DNA of 56,468 bases from Chloroflexi bacterium CFX4 (GTDB lineage: Bacteria; Chloroflexota; Anaerolineae; Aggregatilineales; UBA2796). The translations under genes were made by a program, and so were the position numbers. The stretch covers positions 1-56,468 of the forward strand of contig QWHC01000023.1 of the NCBI GenBank assembly GCA_021404685.1, written 5' to 3'. Numbering within the stretch: position 1 is the first letter of the stretch; every line of letters starts with the position of its first letter. Positions 42,198 to 51,210 of this stretch are shown piece by piece. Below the pieces are notes generated by a model that was given only the letters and a program-made list of their open reading frames with translations, had not been told where the DNA came from and ran no database searches.

Positions 42198-42263
42198 CCC
42201 TCTTTTGCTTCGTAACAATGTTTTAGCATTGTAGCACGCTTCGCGGAAGTCTGCTTGGCAACC

Positions 42264-43631
42264 TCAAGGCATGTTGGCAAGCTGGCGCGCATAGGCGTTG
42301 TGCTGGCGCAGCACATTCGGCAGATTTAGCGTGGTCAGTTGCCCTTCGCGCACCACGACTCGCCCATTGATCACACTGTAATCCACGCTTGGTGGCGCGC
42401 AAAAGACCAACGCCGAAGCAGGGTCTTGCCAAGCGCCAGCAAAGCCAACCCGATTCAGGTTCACGGCGATGAAATCGGCTGCCATGCCAACCGCCAGCGC
42501 GCCAATATCATCGCGCCCTAGCACCGACGCGCCGCCGCGTGTGGCGATCTCAAGCGCCTCGCGCCCGCCTAACGCAGCTGGATCACCACCCACGCGCTGA
42601 AGCAGCATTGCCATGCGCGCCTCTGCCAGCATATGCCCACTATCATTTGAGGCAGAGCCATCCACGCCCAGCCCGACGCGCACACCAGCATCTCGCATGG
42701 CGCGAATCGGTGCGATGCCGCTTGCCAAACGCATGTTGGAGCTAGGGCAGTGCGCGATGCCCGTCCCGCTGCGCGCAAACATGCCAATGCCCTGCGCGCT
42801 CAGCTTGACGCAGTGCGCGTGCCAAACATCCTCACCCAACCATGCCACCGACTCGGCATATTCAGCCGGCGCCAAGCCGAACGTCTCTAGGCTGTAGGTA
42901 ACATCGTTATCATTTTCGGCAAGGTGTGTGTGCAGCCGCACGCCATAGGCACGCGCCAAACGCGCCGATTCGCGCATTAAATCCTGCGAGACGGTGAAGG
43001 GCGAACACGGCGCCACGGCAATCCGCAGCATGGCGTAGCGCTGTGCATCGTGGTAGGTCTCGAGCAGGCGTTGGGTATCGCGTAGGATGAACGCCTCATC
43101 TTCCACAACGCGATCTGGCGGCAAGCCGCCCTTGCTTTCGCCAACGCTCATGCTGCCGCGTGTGGCGTGAAAGCGCATCCCGATCTCGGTGGCGGCGCGG
43201 ATTGAATCATCAAGGCGGCAATCGTTCGGATAGATGTACAGATGATCACTGCTGGTCGTGCAGCCAGAGAGGATCAGCTCTGCCATAGCGGTCAGCGTGG
43301 AGGCATAGATCATCTCGCCGCGCAGATTTGCCCACATGCCGTAGTGCGCCCGCAGCCAGCCGAACAGTTCGTGATCTTGCCCGTTGGGTGTGACCCGTGT
43401 CAGGCTTTGGAACATATGATGATGGGTGTTCACCAAGCCGGGCAGCAGCACATGATCGCGCAAATTAAGCGTCTCATCAGGCGTTTCGGTCAGGGCAGCG
43501 CGCACCTCAGCAGTGCTGCCCACCCATTCAATGACGCCATCACGGGCGAACAACGCACCATCGGGAATTTCACGGCGCTGATCGTCAAAGGTGAGCAACA
43601 CATGCGCGTGTTCGGCAAGCAGGGAAGGCAT
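42264..43631 (-). CDS. Amidohydrolase, 8-oxoguanine deaminase-like
   Basis: A 455-residue TIM-barrel metal-dependent hydrolase. The zinc ligands are readable: HxH in LVNTHHHMFQSLTRV, later His in GVRLHTHLAEND and WHAHCVKLS, and Asp in GLGVDGSASND. The run NTHHHMFQSLTRVTPNGQDH and LFGWLRAHYGMWANL resembles 8-oxoguanine deaminase and related cytosine/guanine-type deaminases, which release ammonia from oxidised or ordinary purines. The alternative is another member of the ATZ/TRZ subgroup. The ATG at 43631 has AAAGGA eight bases upstream; the earlier in-frame start does not. A TACAAT -10 box precedes it. Confidence 0.85.
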   Translation of the reverse strand: MPSLLAEHAHVLLTFDDQRREIPDGALFARDGVIEWVGSTAEVRAALTETPDETLNLRDHVLLPGLVNTHHHMFQSLTRVTPNGQDHELFGWLRAHYGMWANLRGEMIYASTLTAMAELILSGCTTSSDHLYIYPNDCRLDDSIRAATEIGMRFHATRGSMSVGESKGGLPPDRVVEDEAFILRDTQRLLETYHDAQRYAMLRIAVAPCSPFTVSQDLMRESARLARAYGVRLHTHLAENDNDVTYSLETFGLAPAEYAESVAWLGEDVWHAHCVKLSAQGIGMFARSGTGIAHCPSSNMRLASGIAPIRAMRDAGVRVGLGVDGSASNDSGHMLAEARMAMLLQRVGGDPAALGGREALEIATRGGASVLGRDDIGALAVGMAADFIAVNLNRVGFAGAWQDPASALVFCAPPSVDYSVINGRVVVREGQLTTLNLPNVLRQHNAYARQLANMP

Positions 43632-43666
43632 CTTCGGAATCCTTTCGCGGTCGGTAGTGCGCGGCA

Positions 43667-43672
43667 ATTGTA
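43667..43672 (-). promoter_or_regulatory. -10 box of the amidohydrolase gene
   Basis: TACAAT within GCTACAATTG on the minus strand, the same octamer context as the CARF gene at 44992. No clear -35. Confidence 0.4.
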
Positions 43673-43684
43673 GCAGAGATTAGG

Positions 43685-44956
43685 CTACCCACGCTTAGGT
43701 TTTTTGCCTCTTTGGGATTTCTTTTTCGGCGGCTTGCGTTTTGGCGCAGGCTTTTCCCCACTGGCGCTTGGTTGTGGTTTAGGCGCTGTCTCAGGGATCA
43801 CTGTATCCTCTTGAAGTGCATCAATAATGCGCTCCACTGTGTCAACTGCTTCTTCTACATTAAGCGGGTCTGCCGTCCAGCCACCATGCGCGAGTTGATT
43901 GCGTAATTTGGAAAGCGCCTCAATTTGTGGGTTTTTGATCTTGCGTGCAGCCCACTCGAAGATACGTTTTTGTTTTTCTTGTTTAACCATTTCCCACGAA
44001 ACGATCCACTCTTGGGTAAGCAACGTAGCTGTAGCAATGCGCTTTTTCTTCAGCCAGTGGATCAGACGAAGCTGGCGCTTCAGGGTTTCTTTCATTTGGT
44101 CAAGGTTTCGAGGCGCCGCTTGGGCAAAACTTTCCAGTTCGTCGCGCACCTGCTCAAGCAACGTCTTGAAAGCCGCGTGGCGCTCTGCCAAAGCAGCTTC
44201 CGCCGCCTGAAGCTTTTCACGCAACTGTGCGGAGGCGGCTTGCACCTCTAACGATAGACCAAGATCAAGGTAAGTGGCGAAGGTTTTCAGGTGTTCTGAG
44301 GCGCTCTTGAGGCGCTCCTGAGAACCTGTCTCTGATAGACCGCTGAGCGATTCCGCTAACAAGGCTGTATCGCCCGTCAGCTTGAAAGCGCGCACAGCAT
44401 TTGCCCAGTCGGCAAGGGTAATGAACTGTGTTAGTTCAAAGACGGGACATACATCTCTCCCTTGATCATCATTGCTTTTAGCCTCAAAAGCGCCGTAATA
44501 GATTCCCTTCAGTGTGACGTTTTTGGCTTGGCGCAGGTAGATTGCCGCCAGCAGCATGAGCATCGGCAGGGTGCGAAAGCCATTTGTGACATCCAAGATG
44601 AGGGTGCAATTTTCAGGAACCGCTTCGATGATGATGTTGAAGGCTGCCCAAAGTTCTCCTTCATCCCTGCCATCGGGAAATCCCTCAGGAATGTTCACGC
44701 GATTTTGACCATAGACTGACCCCTCCAACACTTTTCGTAGGGTTGGGTGAGATTTTGTATCTCCTTTGTCTTTATAGTCATAACGTTCGGCATCCCAGTG
44801 CATTTTCTTCGCCGCTTGAGTTAAGAGCAAAATAACTTTAGCAGGATCATGCTTTCTAATCAGTGCATAAGTGAAGTAAGGGGATTCTATTTCGTAGCCA
44901 TCATAACGCGTAGGTGTGTAAGAATTGGTACCTAAAGCTGCCAACAACACATCCAT
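43685..44956 (-). CDS. CARF-HEPN (Csx1/TM1812-like) CRISPR-associated-type ribonuclease, copy A
   Basis: A 423-residue protein. The N-terminal part is a CARF-type Rossmann domain of the TIGR02221/TM1812 kind: LLAALGT at the start, then LDVTNGFRTLPMLMLLAA (122-139) and LKGIYYGAFEAK, followed by FELTQFITLADWANAVRAFK. A coiled-coil segment follows. Residues R352 and H357 in KLRNQLAHGGW form the R-x4-H active site of HEPN ribonucleases. The last about 35 residues are Lys/Pro-rich. Related proteins bind cyclic oligoadenylate made by type III CRISPR complexes and then cut RNA. No cas gene or array is nearby. GGAG lies nine bases before the ATG, with its own promoter. It is visibly less GC-rich than adjacent genes, suggesting transfer. 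Same strand as the ATPase upstream. Confidence 0.85.
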   Translation of the reverse strand: MDVLLAALGTNSYTPTRYDGYEIESPYFTYALIRKHDPAKVILLLTQAAKKMHWDAERYDYKDKGDTKSHPTLRKVLEGSVYGQNRVNIPEGFPDGRDEGELWAAFNIIIEAVPENCTLILDVTNGFRTLPMLMLLAAIYLRQAKNVTLKGIYYGAFEAKSNDDQGRDVCPVFELTQFITLADWANAVRAFKLTGDTALLAESLSGLSETGSQERLKSASEHLKTFATYLDLGLSLEVQAASAQLREKLQAAEAALAERHAAFKTLLEQVRDELESFAQAAPRNLDQMKETLKRQLRLIHWLKKKRIATATLLTQEWIVSWEMVKQEKQKRIFEWAARKIKNPQIEALSKLRNQLAHGGWTADPLNVEEAVDTVERIIDALQEDTVIPETAPKPQPSASGEKPAPKRKPPKKKSQRGKKPKRG

Positions 44957-44991
44957 GATAATTTCTCCTGCTGCCTAGCTGAGGTGTAGCA

Positions 44992-45020
44992 ATTGTAGCG
45001 TACCGCCGCGCTCCTGAGAA
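44992..45020 (-). promoter_or_regulatory. Promoter of CARF-HEPN copy A
   Basis: Minus-strand TTCTCA (45020-45015) and TACAAT (44997-44992), spacing 17. It separates this gene from the upstream ATPase as its own transcription unit. Confidence 0.55.
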
Positions 45021-45049
45021 TAGCCGCTCCAATTTGGATTGAATCCAAC

Positions 45050-46894
45050 TCAGGGTGCGGTGGTGGCGCGCAGTTGTGCCGTTGGGAAAACAGGCGGTGT
45101 GATGGAAGGCGGCAGAGTCGGGCTGGCAGTTAGAGTCGGTGTGGCGGTAGCGCTGGGCGTGGGCGTGGCTGTCGGGCTTGCCGTGAAGGTGGCGCTGGGC
45201 GTCAGGGTCGCTGTGAGGCTGGCTGTGGTGGTGGGCGTCAGACTGGGCGTAGCGCTTAGAGTTGGTGTGGCGCTCAGCGAAGGTGTCGGCGTGGCGGTGG
45301 TGCTGGCGGTCGGGCTAAGGGTAGGCGTGGGCGTGGCGCTTGGCGTTTGCGTACCTGTTGGCGTGTGGGTAGCTGTCGGTGTGGCAGTCTCGGTGGCGGT
45401 TGCGGTGGCTGTCTGCGTGGGCGTTGGGGTTAGCGTGTGCGTTGCCGTATTGGTCGGTGTGGCGGTCAGGCTTGCCGTGAAGGTATAGGTTGGCGTGGGT
45501 GTGGCGGTCGGCAGTGCCGCGAAGGTCTGCGTCAGCGCGACGGCGCGCTGCGTGCCTTCCAAGTTCAGGGCGAGTGTCTCGGTTGGTTGAAAGGTGCCGT
45601 TGGGCGTGTTAGTTGGTGTGTTGCTGGCTGACAGGGCGCTGATCAGCGCAAGCGCGCCAAGCGTGGCGAAGACTGCCAGCAGCACGGGCAGCACAGCGCG
45701 GCGCAACGGTGTGCGCTCTGTAGAGTCAGGTGCAGGGCTTGGCAGTTCTGCCTGTGGTTGCAGCCACTGATAGAGCAAGCCGCTGCTAAAGGTATAGGTG
45801 GTGGCTTGCGCCGCACGCAGCGCACCGCGATATTCTAAGCGGCGCAGCGTTGCGGCAAGCGTCGTCTCGTGCGGCGCAGTGTCGCTCTCACGGATCAGCC
45901 AGGCGCGTATCTCGCTCAGGCTGACGGGCAAGCCGCGCCGTGTCGTGGTCAGGGCTGCAAGGGCTGCCAGCGCTGCCTGTTCGTTGGGCGTGGCATCTTC
46001 CCAGATCGCCTCAAAGATCGGCGCGGTATTCAGCAGTGCCTGCGACAGGATGGCTGCCACATCCTCTAGGCTGATGGGTGCGGCGTGTTTGCGGGCTGCC
46101 GAACGTTCCCACAGCAGGGCGCATAGCCACTGGAGCAGGCTAGGGTGTCCGCCGCTTTGGGCAAGCAGCACCTCAGTCACCTCAGCGGGAAGGCTGTAGA
46201 AAGGTGCGCTTGGCTGGCTGATCAGCGCGCTTGCCTCAGCGTCACTCAGCGGCTGTAAGCGGTGCTGCATCAGCGGCTCGCTGAATAGCGGATAATTGGC
46301 AAGGTGCGGCTCAGCGGCGGCATCAAAGGCAAAGATCATGCCAATGCGCGGATCATCGGTCATCAGCACGCCGAGTGACTCGATAAAATCAGCGGGCAAG
46401 CTGCCCTGCTGCACAGCTTCTAGCAGGTGCTGCGCGTTATCAAAGCAGAAGATCAAGCGCTGAAAGCGGCGCATTACGTCAAAGACGGGCGTCAGGTGCG
46501 TTTCGGCGAACCACGTCCATAAGGCGGCGGCGGATTGCTCATCAGGCAGGTCGGGCAGGTAGAGCGACGGCTCTGAAAGGCGCAGCGCAGTGCGTGCTGC
46601 CTCGATCAGGGCGCGGATGACATCGGTCAGGCTTTGGGTTGCCTGTGGCGCGGCAAGGTCGAGGTATGCCAGCACATAGCGGGCTTCCACGTGCAGCGGC
46701 AACTGCCACAGAGTGGACGTTTTGCCCATACGCGGCGCGCCGATCAGGATGGGCGTTTGATCATGTCTGCCGCTGAGCAGTGTTTGGCGGACAAAGGCGA
46801 AACTCTCCGCACGCCCGAAGAACTGCTGCGGCGTGCGAACGGGCTGATCGGGCGTGTAGGGATTGTGCGGCGGCGCGTCGGTTAGGTCACTCAT
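45050..46894 (-). CDS. Membrane-anchored P-loop ATPase (AAA/STAND-like) with Thr/Pro-rich tail
   Basis: A 614-residue protein. Residues 20-60 include [18 protein letters not shown] and Walker [10 protein letters not shown] (K58); Walker B is [14 protein letters not shown] sensor region, then a winged-helix-like part ([18 protein letters not shown]) follow, as in AAA_16/STAND NTPases. A transmembrane helix (about 398-422) precedes an extracytoplasmic tail of about 190 residues, built of Thr, Pro, Ser and Ala in TPTPT-like repeats. The NTPase is cytoplasmic. No ribosome site precedes the ATG; a TATACT lies eight bases upstream, so the mRNA may be leaderless. It is divergent from CARF copy B and upstream of CARF copy A. 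A role as switch for the two ribonucleases is speculative; Thr/Pro tails also occur on unrelated Chloroflexota proteins. Confidence 0.75.
   Translation of the reverse strand: MSDLTDAPPHNPYTPDQPVRTPQQFFGRAESFAFVRQTLLSGRHDQTPILIGAPRMGKTSTLWQLPLHVEARYVLAYLDLAAPQATQSLTDVIRALIEAARTALRLSEPSLYLPDLPDEQSAAALWTWFAETHLTPVFDVMRRFQRLIFCFDNAQHLLEAVQQGSLPADFIESLGVLMTDDPRIGMIFAFDAAAEPHLANYPLFSEPLMQHRLQPLSDAEASALISQPSAPFYSLPAEVTEVLLAQSGGHPSLLQWLCALLWERSAARKHAAPISLEDVAAILSQALLNTAPIFEAIWEDATPNEQAALAALAALTTTRRGLPVSLSEIRAWLIRESDTAPHETTLAATLRRLEYRGALRAAQATTYTFSSGLLYQWLQPQAELPSPAPDSTERTPLRRAVLPVLLAVFATLGALALISALSASNTPTNTPNGTFQPTETLALNLEGTQRAVALTQTFAALPTATPTPTYTFTASLTATPTNTATHTLTPTPTQTATATATETATPTATHTPTGTQTPSATPTPTLSPTASTTATPTPSLSATPTLSATPSLTPTTTASLTATLTPSATFTASPTATPTPSATATPTLTASPTLPPSITPPVFPTAQLRATTAP
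45125..45490 (-). repeat. Low-complexity tract encoding the Thr/Pro/Ser tail
   Basis: Degenerate short units (GTGGCGGT-, GTCGGCGT-like on the plus strand) recur throughout, encoding ATPT/SPT steps on the minus strand. The plus-strand frame through it (Val/Gly-rich) is a shadow. No regular spacer-repeat pattern, so it is not a CRISPR. Confidence 0.7.
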
Positions 46895-46902
46895 CGCGCA
46901 CG

Positions 46903-46936
46903 AGTATACCGCGCCTTTGCCCGAACGTGGTAGAAT
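46903..46936. promoter_or_regulatory. Divergent promoter region between ATPase and CARF copy B
   Basis: Minus strand: TATACT at 46908-46903 for the ATPase. Plus strand: TGGTAGAAT at 46928-46936, an extended -10 for the CARF gene at 46977. The two -10 boxes are about 22 bases apart, so the two units could influence each other. Confidence 0.55.
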
Positions 46937-46976
46937 GGCTAGGTGAGCCGTTGAAAGAGCGCGAGAGGATTACAGT

Positions 46977-48293
46977 ATGACCCAAGAAACCACGCCGCAC
47001 GTTCTGGTAACGATGATTGGTGCGGGTAAGCCAGGTGAAATCTCTTATCACGAGATAGAGTATCATTTTGAATTTGCTTCACCAAAGAGAGGTAAGTTTT
47101 TCTCGGTGCTACTTTGTGATGCCCTGAAAGAGAAAGACGCTCAGAATGCCATTCAAAAAGCCTTTGTTTTGTTAACACCTAAAGCAAAAGAACACGCTAA
47201 CTGGCTTGGCACCGAACAGGAAGGCGGTTTGAGAAAGCTCCTTGAGGAAAGCGGTATAGAAGTCATACCCGTTGATATTCCCAACGGCAACACTGAGCAG
47301 GAATTTTGGGACATCTTTGATGCTATTGGCGACAATATTCCGCACAATACTACAGTCATGCTGGATATCACGCACGGTTTTCGCTCAATTCCACTGGTGA
47401 TGCTCCTCGCCTGCGCCTATTTTGGCACTTCGGGTAATTTCAAGTTGGCAAGCGCTTATTACGGTGCATTCGAGCCAGGAAATCCAACTGCTTATGCTGT
47501 AGAGTTAACGCCGATGCTGACCTTGTTTGAGTGGGCAAACGCGGTCAAGGTGTTCAAAGATGGCAGTGATTTGCGACCAATGGCAGCTTTGCTTCAAGAA
47601 CGCCACGAAACGCTTTATAAAACAGGAACGGTCAAAGGTGTCACCTTAGTGCTTCGACCACTTGGCAATCAAATGCAGAAGTTGACAGATGCGCTCGAAC
47701 TGGGGCGTCTAGAAAGTATCGCTGAACCCGTCCAAGAAGCACGCCGCCTTGTCAGGGAAGTAGAGGAGACTGCTGAGCGTTGGGTAAAGCCTTTCGTCAG
47801 CCAGATTAACGCCATTCTCAAAGAGCTAGATCATTTTCAAATGCCGACCGATGAGAAGGATGTGAGCGGGCGGCTCTTGGCTGAATTTGGGCTAATTGAG
47901 TGGTATGCTGAAAAAGGCTACCACATGCAGGCGGGTTTGCTGCTCGTAGAATGGATCACGTCCTATGTGGCTAAACATGATCCTGAATTTGAGGGGCAAA
48001 ATATTTTTACAGATAAAGGCAAACGCGAGGCTCTGAGCGCGAAAATTCACCGTCTTCGTGCAGAAGTGCTGCGCCTTAAAGAGGAAAGTGGTGGTAGCCT
48101 TGATTTTACGATGCGTTTAGGGGGCATCGCCGATTTTCATGACATTTGGAACGAGTTGAGTGAGTTACGCAATGATCTTGCCCATTTTGGGCATCGGGCA
48201 GGAAGCCTTACAACAAGTAATATTCCTGGAAAGATTGGCAAGTTGATTGGGAGAGTTCGCCCACTTCTTGAAACGCTCAAAAAAGCTGATTAG
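46977..48293 (+). CDS. CARF-HEPN (Csx1/TM1812-like) CRISPR-associated-type ribonuclease, copy B
   Basis: A 438-residue protein with the same plan as copy A but little identity. The CARF domain has HVLVTMIGAGKPG at the start, VMLDITHGFRSIPLVMLLAC (128-147) with the TM1812-type DITHGFR, and LASAYYGAFEPGN, then LTPMLTLFEWANAVKVFK. After a helical linker the HEPN domain carries R398-N-D-L-A-H403 in LRNDLAHFGHR, matching the R-x4-H catalytic pair. Expected activity is ribonuclease activated by a cyclic nucleotide. GAGAGGA precedes the ATG, and an extended -10 lies upstream. Composition is AT-richer than neighbouring genes, as for copy A. It diverges from the ATPase gene. Confidence 0.87.
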   Translation: MTQETTPHVLVTMIGAGKPGEISYHEIEYHFEFASPKRGKFFSVLLCDALKEKDAQNAIQKAFVLLTPKAKEHANWLGTEQEGGLRKLLEESGIEVIPVDIPNGNTEQEFWDIFDAIGDNIPHNTTVMLDITHGFRSIPLVMLLACAYFGTSGNFKLASAYYGAFEPGNPTAYAVELTPMLTLFEWANAVKVFKDGSDLRPMAALLQERHETLYKTGTVKGVTLVLRPLGNQMQKLTDALELGRLESIAEPVQEARRLVREVEETAERWVKPFVSQINAILKELDHFQMPTDEKDVSGRLLAEFGLIEWYAEKGYHMQAGLLLVEWITSYVAKHDPEFEGQNIFTDKGKREALSAKIHRLRAEVLRLKEESGGSLDFTMRLGGIADFHDIWNELSELRNDLAHFGHRAGSLTTSNIPGKIGKLIGRVRPLLETLKKAD

Positions 48294-48333
48294 CCTACTT
48301 AGCAAAGCTATTTGAGTTGCTAAGGTAAACCCT

Positions 48334-50415
48334 ATGCGCCGACCAACCTTAATAGTGCTTGCCCTGCTGTTCAGCGCCCTGTTGGTCAGTTCTGCAAGCG
48401 CCCAGCAGCCCACGCGCTACGCCTTGCCCGCACCCATTTGCGCGCTGACCGCCGCCCGCGTCGTCTGCTATGATGTGCTGACCGCCGCGCCGCGCTTCGT
48501 CACGCCCAGCGAAGATCGGGTGATGACCTTTGCGCTCTCGCCCGATGCTGAGGCGCTGCTCTACCGCACCGAAGATGGGCGCATCCTGATCACGCCCTTA
48601 GAAAATCCGCGCCCGATCCTGATCGACTCGGATGCCTTGCTGCCTGCACTGCTGCCCTTTGAGGCGGAAAGCCTTGCATGGTCGCCCGATGGCGTGACGC
48701 TTGCCTACCTGACGACAGATGGTTTCCGCGCTGCCTTCCCAACCCTGAACGGCGCACCGTACTATGTCGCTCATAACGAACGGCAGTATATCACTCTGCG
48801 CTTTTCGCCGTTCGGTGCGCGCTTGGCAGCACAGGATCATTTAGGCGGCTGGACGCTGTTCACGCTGACCACTGAAAACGATGTGCGGCGCGGACTCGCC
48901 CGCATTGGCAGCTTTGACGCGCCCGCTGATGCGGCATGGCTAGACGACAACAGCCTGATCCTTGCGCCGCTGAGCGGTGGTTTGGTGCGCCTGAATGTGG
49001 TGGATACGCCCGACCGAACATTGCTCACAGAGGCATGGCGCACTGCCGAAAATCACTATACGCGCTTGGTGAGCGCCTTTGACGGCACGCTGCGCGCCAT
49101 GCAGCGCGTGAGCGGAACGCCCGAAGGCATTTTGGTGACCATTGGTGCGGATGGCGTGCCAACACCTTTTGGCGAACGGCGCGTGGATACCCTGATGACG
49201 TGGATTGCCAACGGGCGGCGCTTGGTCTATGTGACCAGTGGCACGCCGATTGTGGTGGTGCCGGAGTCGGGCGCGGAGGATGCCTTGCCGCTCCAACGGG
49301 TAGCAAGCACCGTTTGGGCAATGCCAACCTTTCAGCGCATCTCGAACCTTGCCCTTGACGCCGACCTGTATTTTCTTGCGATGGACGGCGTAGAAAATAG
49401 CGAGGCATACCGCCTGCAAGAGGACGGCGTGCCGCAAGTGTGGCGGCTGTTTGGCGATGGTCAACGCGCTGCTGAACAGCTTTCCAGCTTGCCCGAAGGC
49501 GTCCGCGCCTTTGCGCTCAGCCCTGATCGCCGCCAAATGGTGGTGATGAGTGGGCAGAATTTGGCGGTCGTCCCCGCCCTCAATGCGGCAGAACTGGCGG
49601 CAGCCGCCACACCAACACCCTTTGGCAGGCGCGCCACTGCAACGCCCATTCCGTTGGGTTTGCCTGATATGCCGAATTCGCGCTTGGTGGCACGCCTTCG
49701 CGGCAGCACATTGGCAAGCGTGGATTGGAGCGCCGACGGACGCCTGATCGCCTTTGTGGATACTGACGGCGCCTTTGTGGTTGAGGCAAGCGGCGATGGC
49801 GCGCTGCTGGCGCCAACACTGACCATTGCGCCTAGCACGCTGGATCGCCGCTATGAGCTGGTGCGCTTTAGCCCTGATAGCCGTTCGCTGCTCATGTCGG
49901 CTGCCCTGAGCGATGGCAGCCGCGAATTTGCCCTTGCGCCCTTGACGGAAGGCGGCTGGCGGCTGCTCAATTTCCGCGCAGAGCTGGCGGTCTGGGGCGT
50001 GAACGCGCTCTTTATCGTGAAGCGTGAGGGTGATGCGTGGCTGTTGAGCGCCTACGACGGGCAAGAGGAAGTATTGCTTGCCCGTTCTGCCTACCCGATC
50101 ACAGCGGTGCAGCCGCTTGGTGCGGCAAGCCGTGCCGCCGAGCAACAGGTGATCTTCTGGCGGCAAGTCGGCTGGGAAGGCGTTCCCGCCTTGCAGCGGG
50201 CTGCCACCACAGGCAATCCCGATCAGGTGCGCGCCGAAAGCCCGCCATATGCCCTCGCCTACAGCCAATTCTCGCCATCGGCGCGCTTTGCCATCGGGCA
50301 GGTGCGCGGCAGAAGTGGTAAAATAGATCAACTGGTTTTTTTGGATACCACCAACGGACGCGCCGTTGCTCTGCAAAATGTGCGCGCCGTCGGACAATTT
50401 CTGTGGGCAAGGTGA
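48334..50415 (+). CDS. Secreted beta-propeller (WD40/TolB-like) protein
   Basis: A 693-residue protein with a signal peptide ([20 protein letters not shown]) and many strand-turn units of the propeller type, such as [34 protein letters not shown] and [17 protein letters not shown] short Thr/Pro linker ([20 protein letters not shown]) splits two propeller halves. Function is unknown; extracytoplasmic sensing or scaffolding is plausible because its stop lies five bases before the response-regulator start and the ribosome site of that gene overlaps its end. AAGGT precedes the ATG. Confidence 0.72.
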   Translation: MRRPTLIVLALLFSALLVSSASAQQPTRYALPAPICALTAARVVCYDVLTAAPRFVTPSEDRVMTFALSPDAEALLYRTEDGRILITPLENPRPILIDSDALLPALLPFEAESLAWSPDGVTLAYLTTDGFRAAFPTLNGAPYYVAHNERQYITLRFSPFGARLAAQDHLGGWTLFTLTTENDVRRGLARIGSFDAPADAAWLDDNSLILAPLSGGLVRLNVVDTPDRTLLTEAWRTAENHYTRLVSAFDGTLRAMQRVSGTPEGILVTIGADGVPTPFGERRVDTLMTWIANGRRLVYVTSGTPIVVVPESGAEDALPLQRVASTVWAMPTFQRISNLALDADLYFLAMDGVENSEAYRLQEDGVPQVWRLFGDGQRAAEQLSSLPEGVRAFALSPDRRQMVVMSGQNLAVVPALNAAELAAAATPTPFGRRATATPIPLGLPDMPNSRLVARLRGSTLASVDWSADGRLIAFVDTDGAFVVEASGDGALLAPTLTIAPSTLDRRYELVRFSPDSRSLLMSAALSDGSREFALAPLTEGGWRLLNFRAELAVWGVNALFIVKREGDAWLLSAYDGQEEVLLARSAYPITAVQPLGAASRAAEQQVIFWRQVGWEGVPALQRAATTGNPDQVRAESPPYALAYSQFSPSARFAIGQVRGRSGKIDQLVFLDTTNGRAVALQNVRAVGQFLWAR

Positions 50416-50419
50416 GCCA

Positions 50420-51097
50420 ATGGCAGAACGTATCTTAGTTGTTGAAGATGAACAACGTATCGCACAGTTTATCGAGCGTGGCTTGATTTTCGAGGGCTTC
50501 CGCGTGGATGTTGCCTATGACGGACGCAGCGGCTTGGCAATGGCGCGGGATAATCCGCCGGACTTGGTGATCCTTGATTGGATGCTGCCCGGCATGGATG
50601 GTATTGAGGTCTGCAAGCGCCTTCGGAACGCTTCGAGCGTGCCGATCCTGATGCTGACCGCCAAAGACGAGGTGCAAGACCGCGTGACAGGCCTAGACGC
50701 TGGCGCGGATGATTACCTGATCAAGCCGTTCTCGTTCGATGAACTGATGGCACGCATTCGGGCGCTCTTTCGGCGCTCAACGGTCACTTCCAAGCCGGAG
50801 GTGCTGCGCTTTGCCGACCTAGAATTGGATACCGGAACGCACCGCGCCACACGCAACAACCGTCCGATTGACCTGACGGCGAAGGAATACGAACTGCTTG
50901 AGTTGTTCATGCGGCATCCGCGCCAAGTGCTGACTCGTGAGACGATCTTTGACCGCGTCTGGAACTACGACTTTGGCGGTGAGAGCAACATCATTGAGGT
51001 CTACGTGCGCTATCTGCGCCAAAAGACCGAATCAGAGGGCGAGCAGCGCCTGCTGCATACGGTGCGCGGCGTTGGCTACGTACTGCGCGAAGAATAG
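50420..51097 (+). CDS. OmpR/PhoB-family response regulator
   Basis: A 225-residue regulator. Receiver domain: [14 protein letters not shown] with the acidic pocket, phospho-acceptor D53 in [14 protein letters not shown] in LMLTAKDE and K in [11 protein letters not shown]. The C-terminal winged helix is typical ([53 protein letters not shown]). It binds DNA as a dimer when phosphorylated. The ATG at 50420 uses AAGGTGAG, which overlaps the preceding stop. The partner kinase follows at 51211. Confidence 0.95.
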   Translation: MAERILVVEDEQRIAQFIERGLIFEGFRVDVAYDGRSGLAMARDNPPDLVILDWMLPGMDGIEVCKRLRNASSVPILMLTAKDEVQDRVTGLDAGADDYLIKPFSFDELMARIRALFRRSTVTSKPEVLRFADLELDTGTHRATRNNRPIDLTAKEYELLELFMRHPRQVLTRETIFDRVWNYDFGGESNIIEVYVRYLRQKTESEGEQRLLHTVRGVGYVLREE

Positions 51098-51165
51098 CGC
51101 GCTTTCGGATGCCTTTGCCCGACCTTTGCTCAGGGTTTTCTCATGTTAGGCTTAGCTTTGCCGAC

Positions 51166-51171
51166 TAGAAT
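51166..51171 (+). promoter_or_regulatory. -10 box before the sensor kinase
   Basis: TAGAAT between the regulator and kinase genes. No good -35. If used, the kinase could be expressed apart from the regulator. Confidence 0.35.
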
Positions 51172-51210
51172 GGAGAGGAAAGATTGCAAAAGCTGAGCCT
51201 AGTCTTCTTT

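Larger units (their letters stand above)
40566..42232 (-). mobile_element. IS607-family element with defective recombinase
   Basis: A serine-recombinase-type tnpA pseudogene followed by tnpB on the same strand is the standard IS607 layout. The right limit is placed near a palindrome (ACAATG-TTTTAG-CATTGT, 42215-42232) upstream of the tnpA promoter; the left limit lies just before the Cys-pair gene. IS607 elements lack inverted repeats and leave little or no target duplication, so both ends are approximate. Confidence 0.65.

Noticed and set aside
45039..45488. Plus-strand Val/Gly-rich reading frame of 149 codons
   Set aside because: It is the antisense shadow of the Thr/Pro tail; codon bias and conservation favour the minus strand.
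45125..45490. Regular-looking short repeats next to CARF genes, considered as a CRISPR array
   Set aside because: Units are short, variable and without spacers of fixed length; they simply encode the Thr/Pro/Ser tail of the ATPase.
48940..50397. 485-codon minus-strand frame opposite the propeller gene
   Set aside because: His/Arg/Gln-rich low-information product typical of an antisense shadow in GC-rich DNA.
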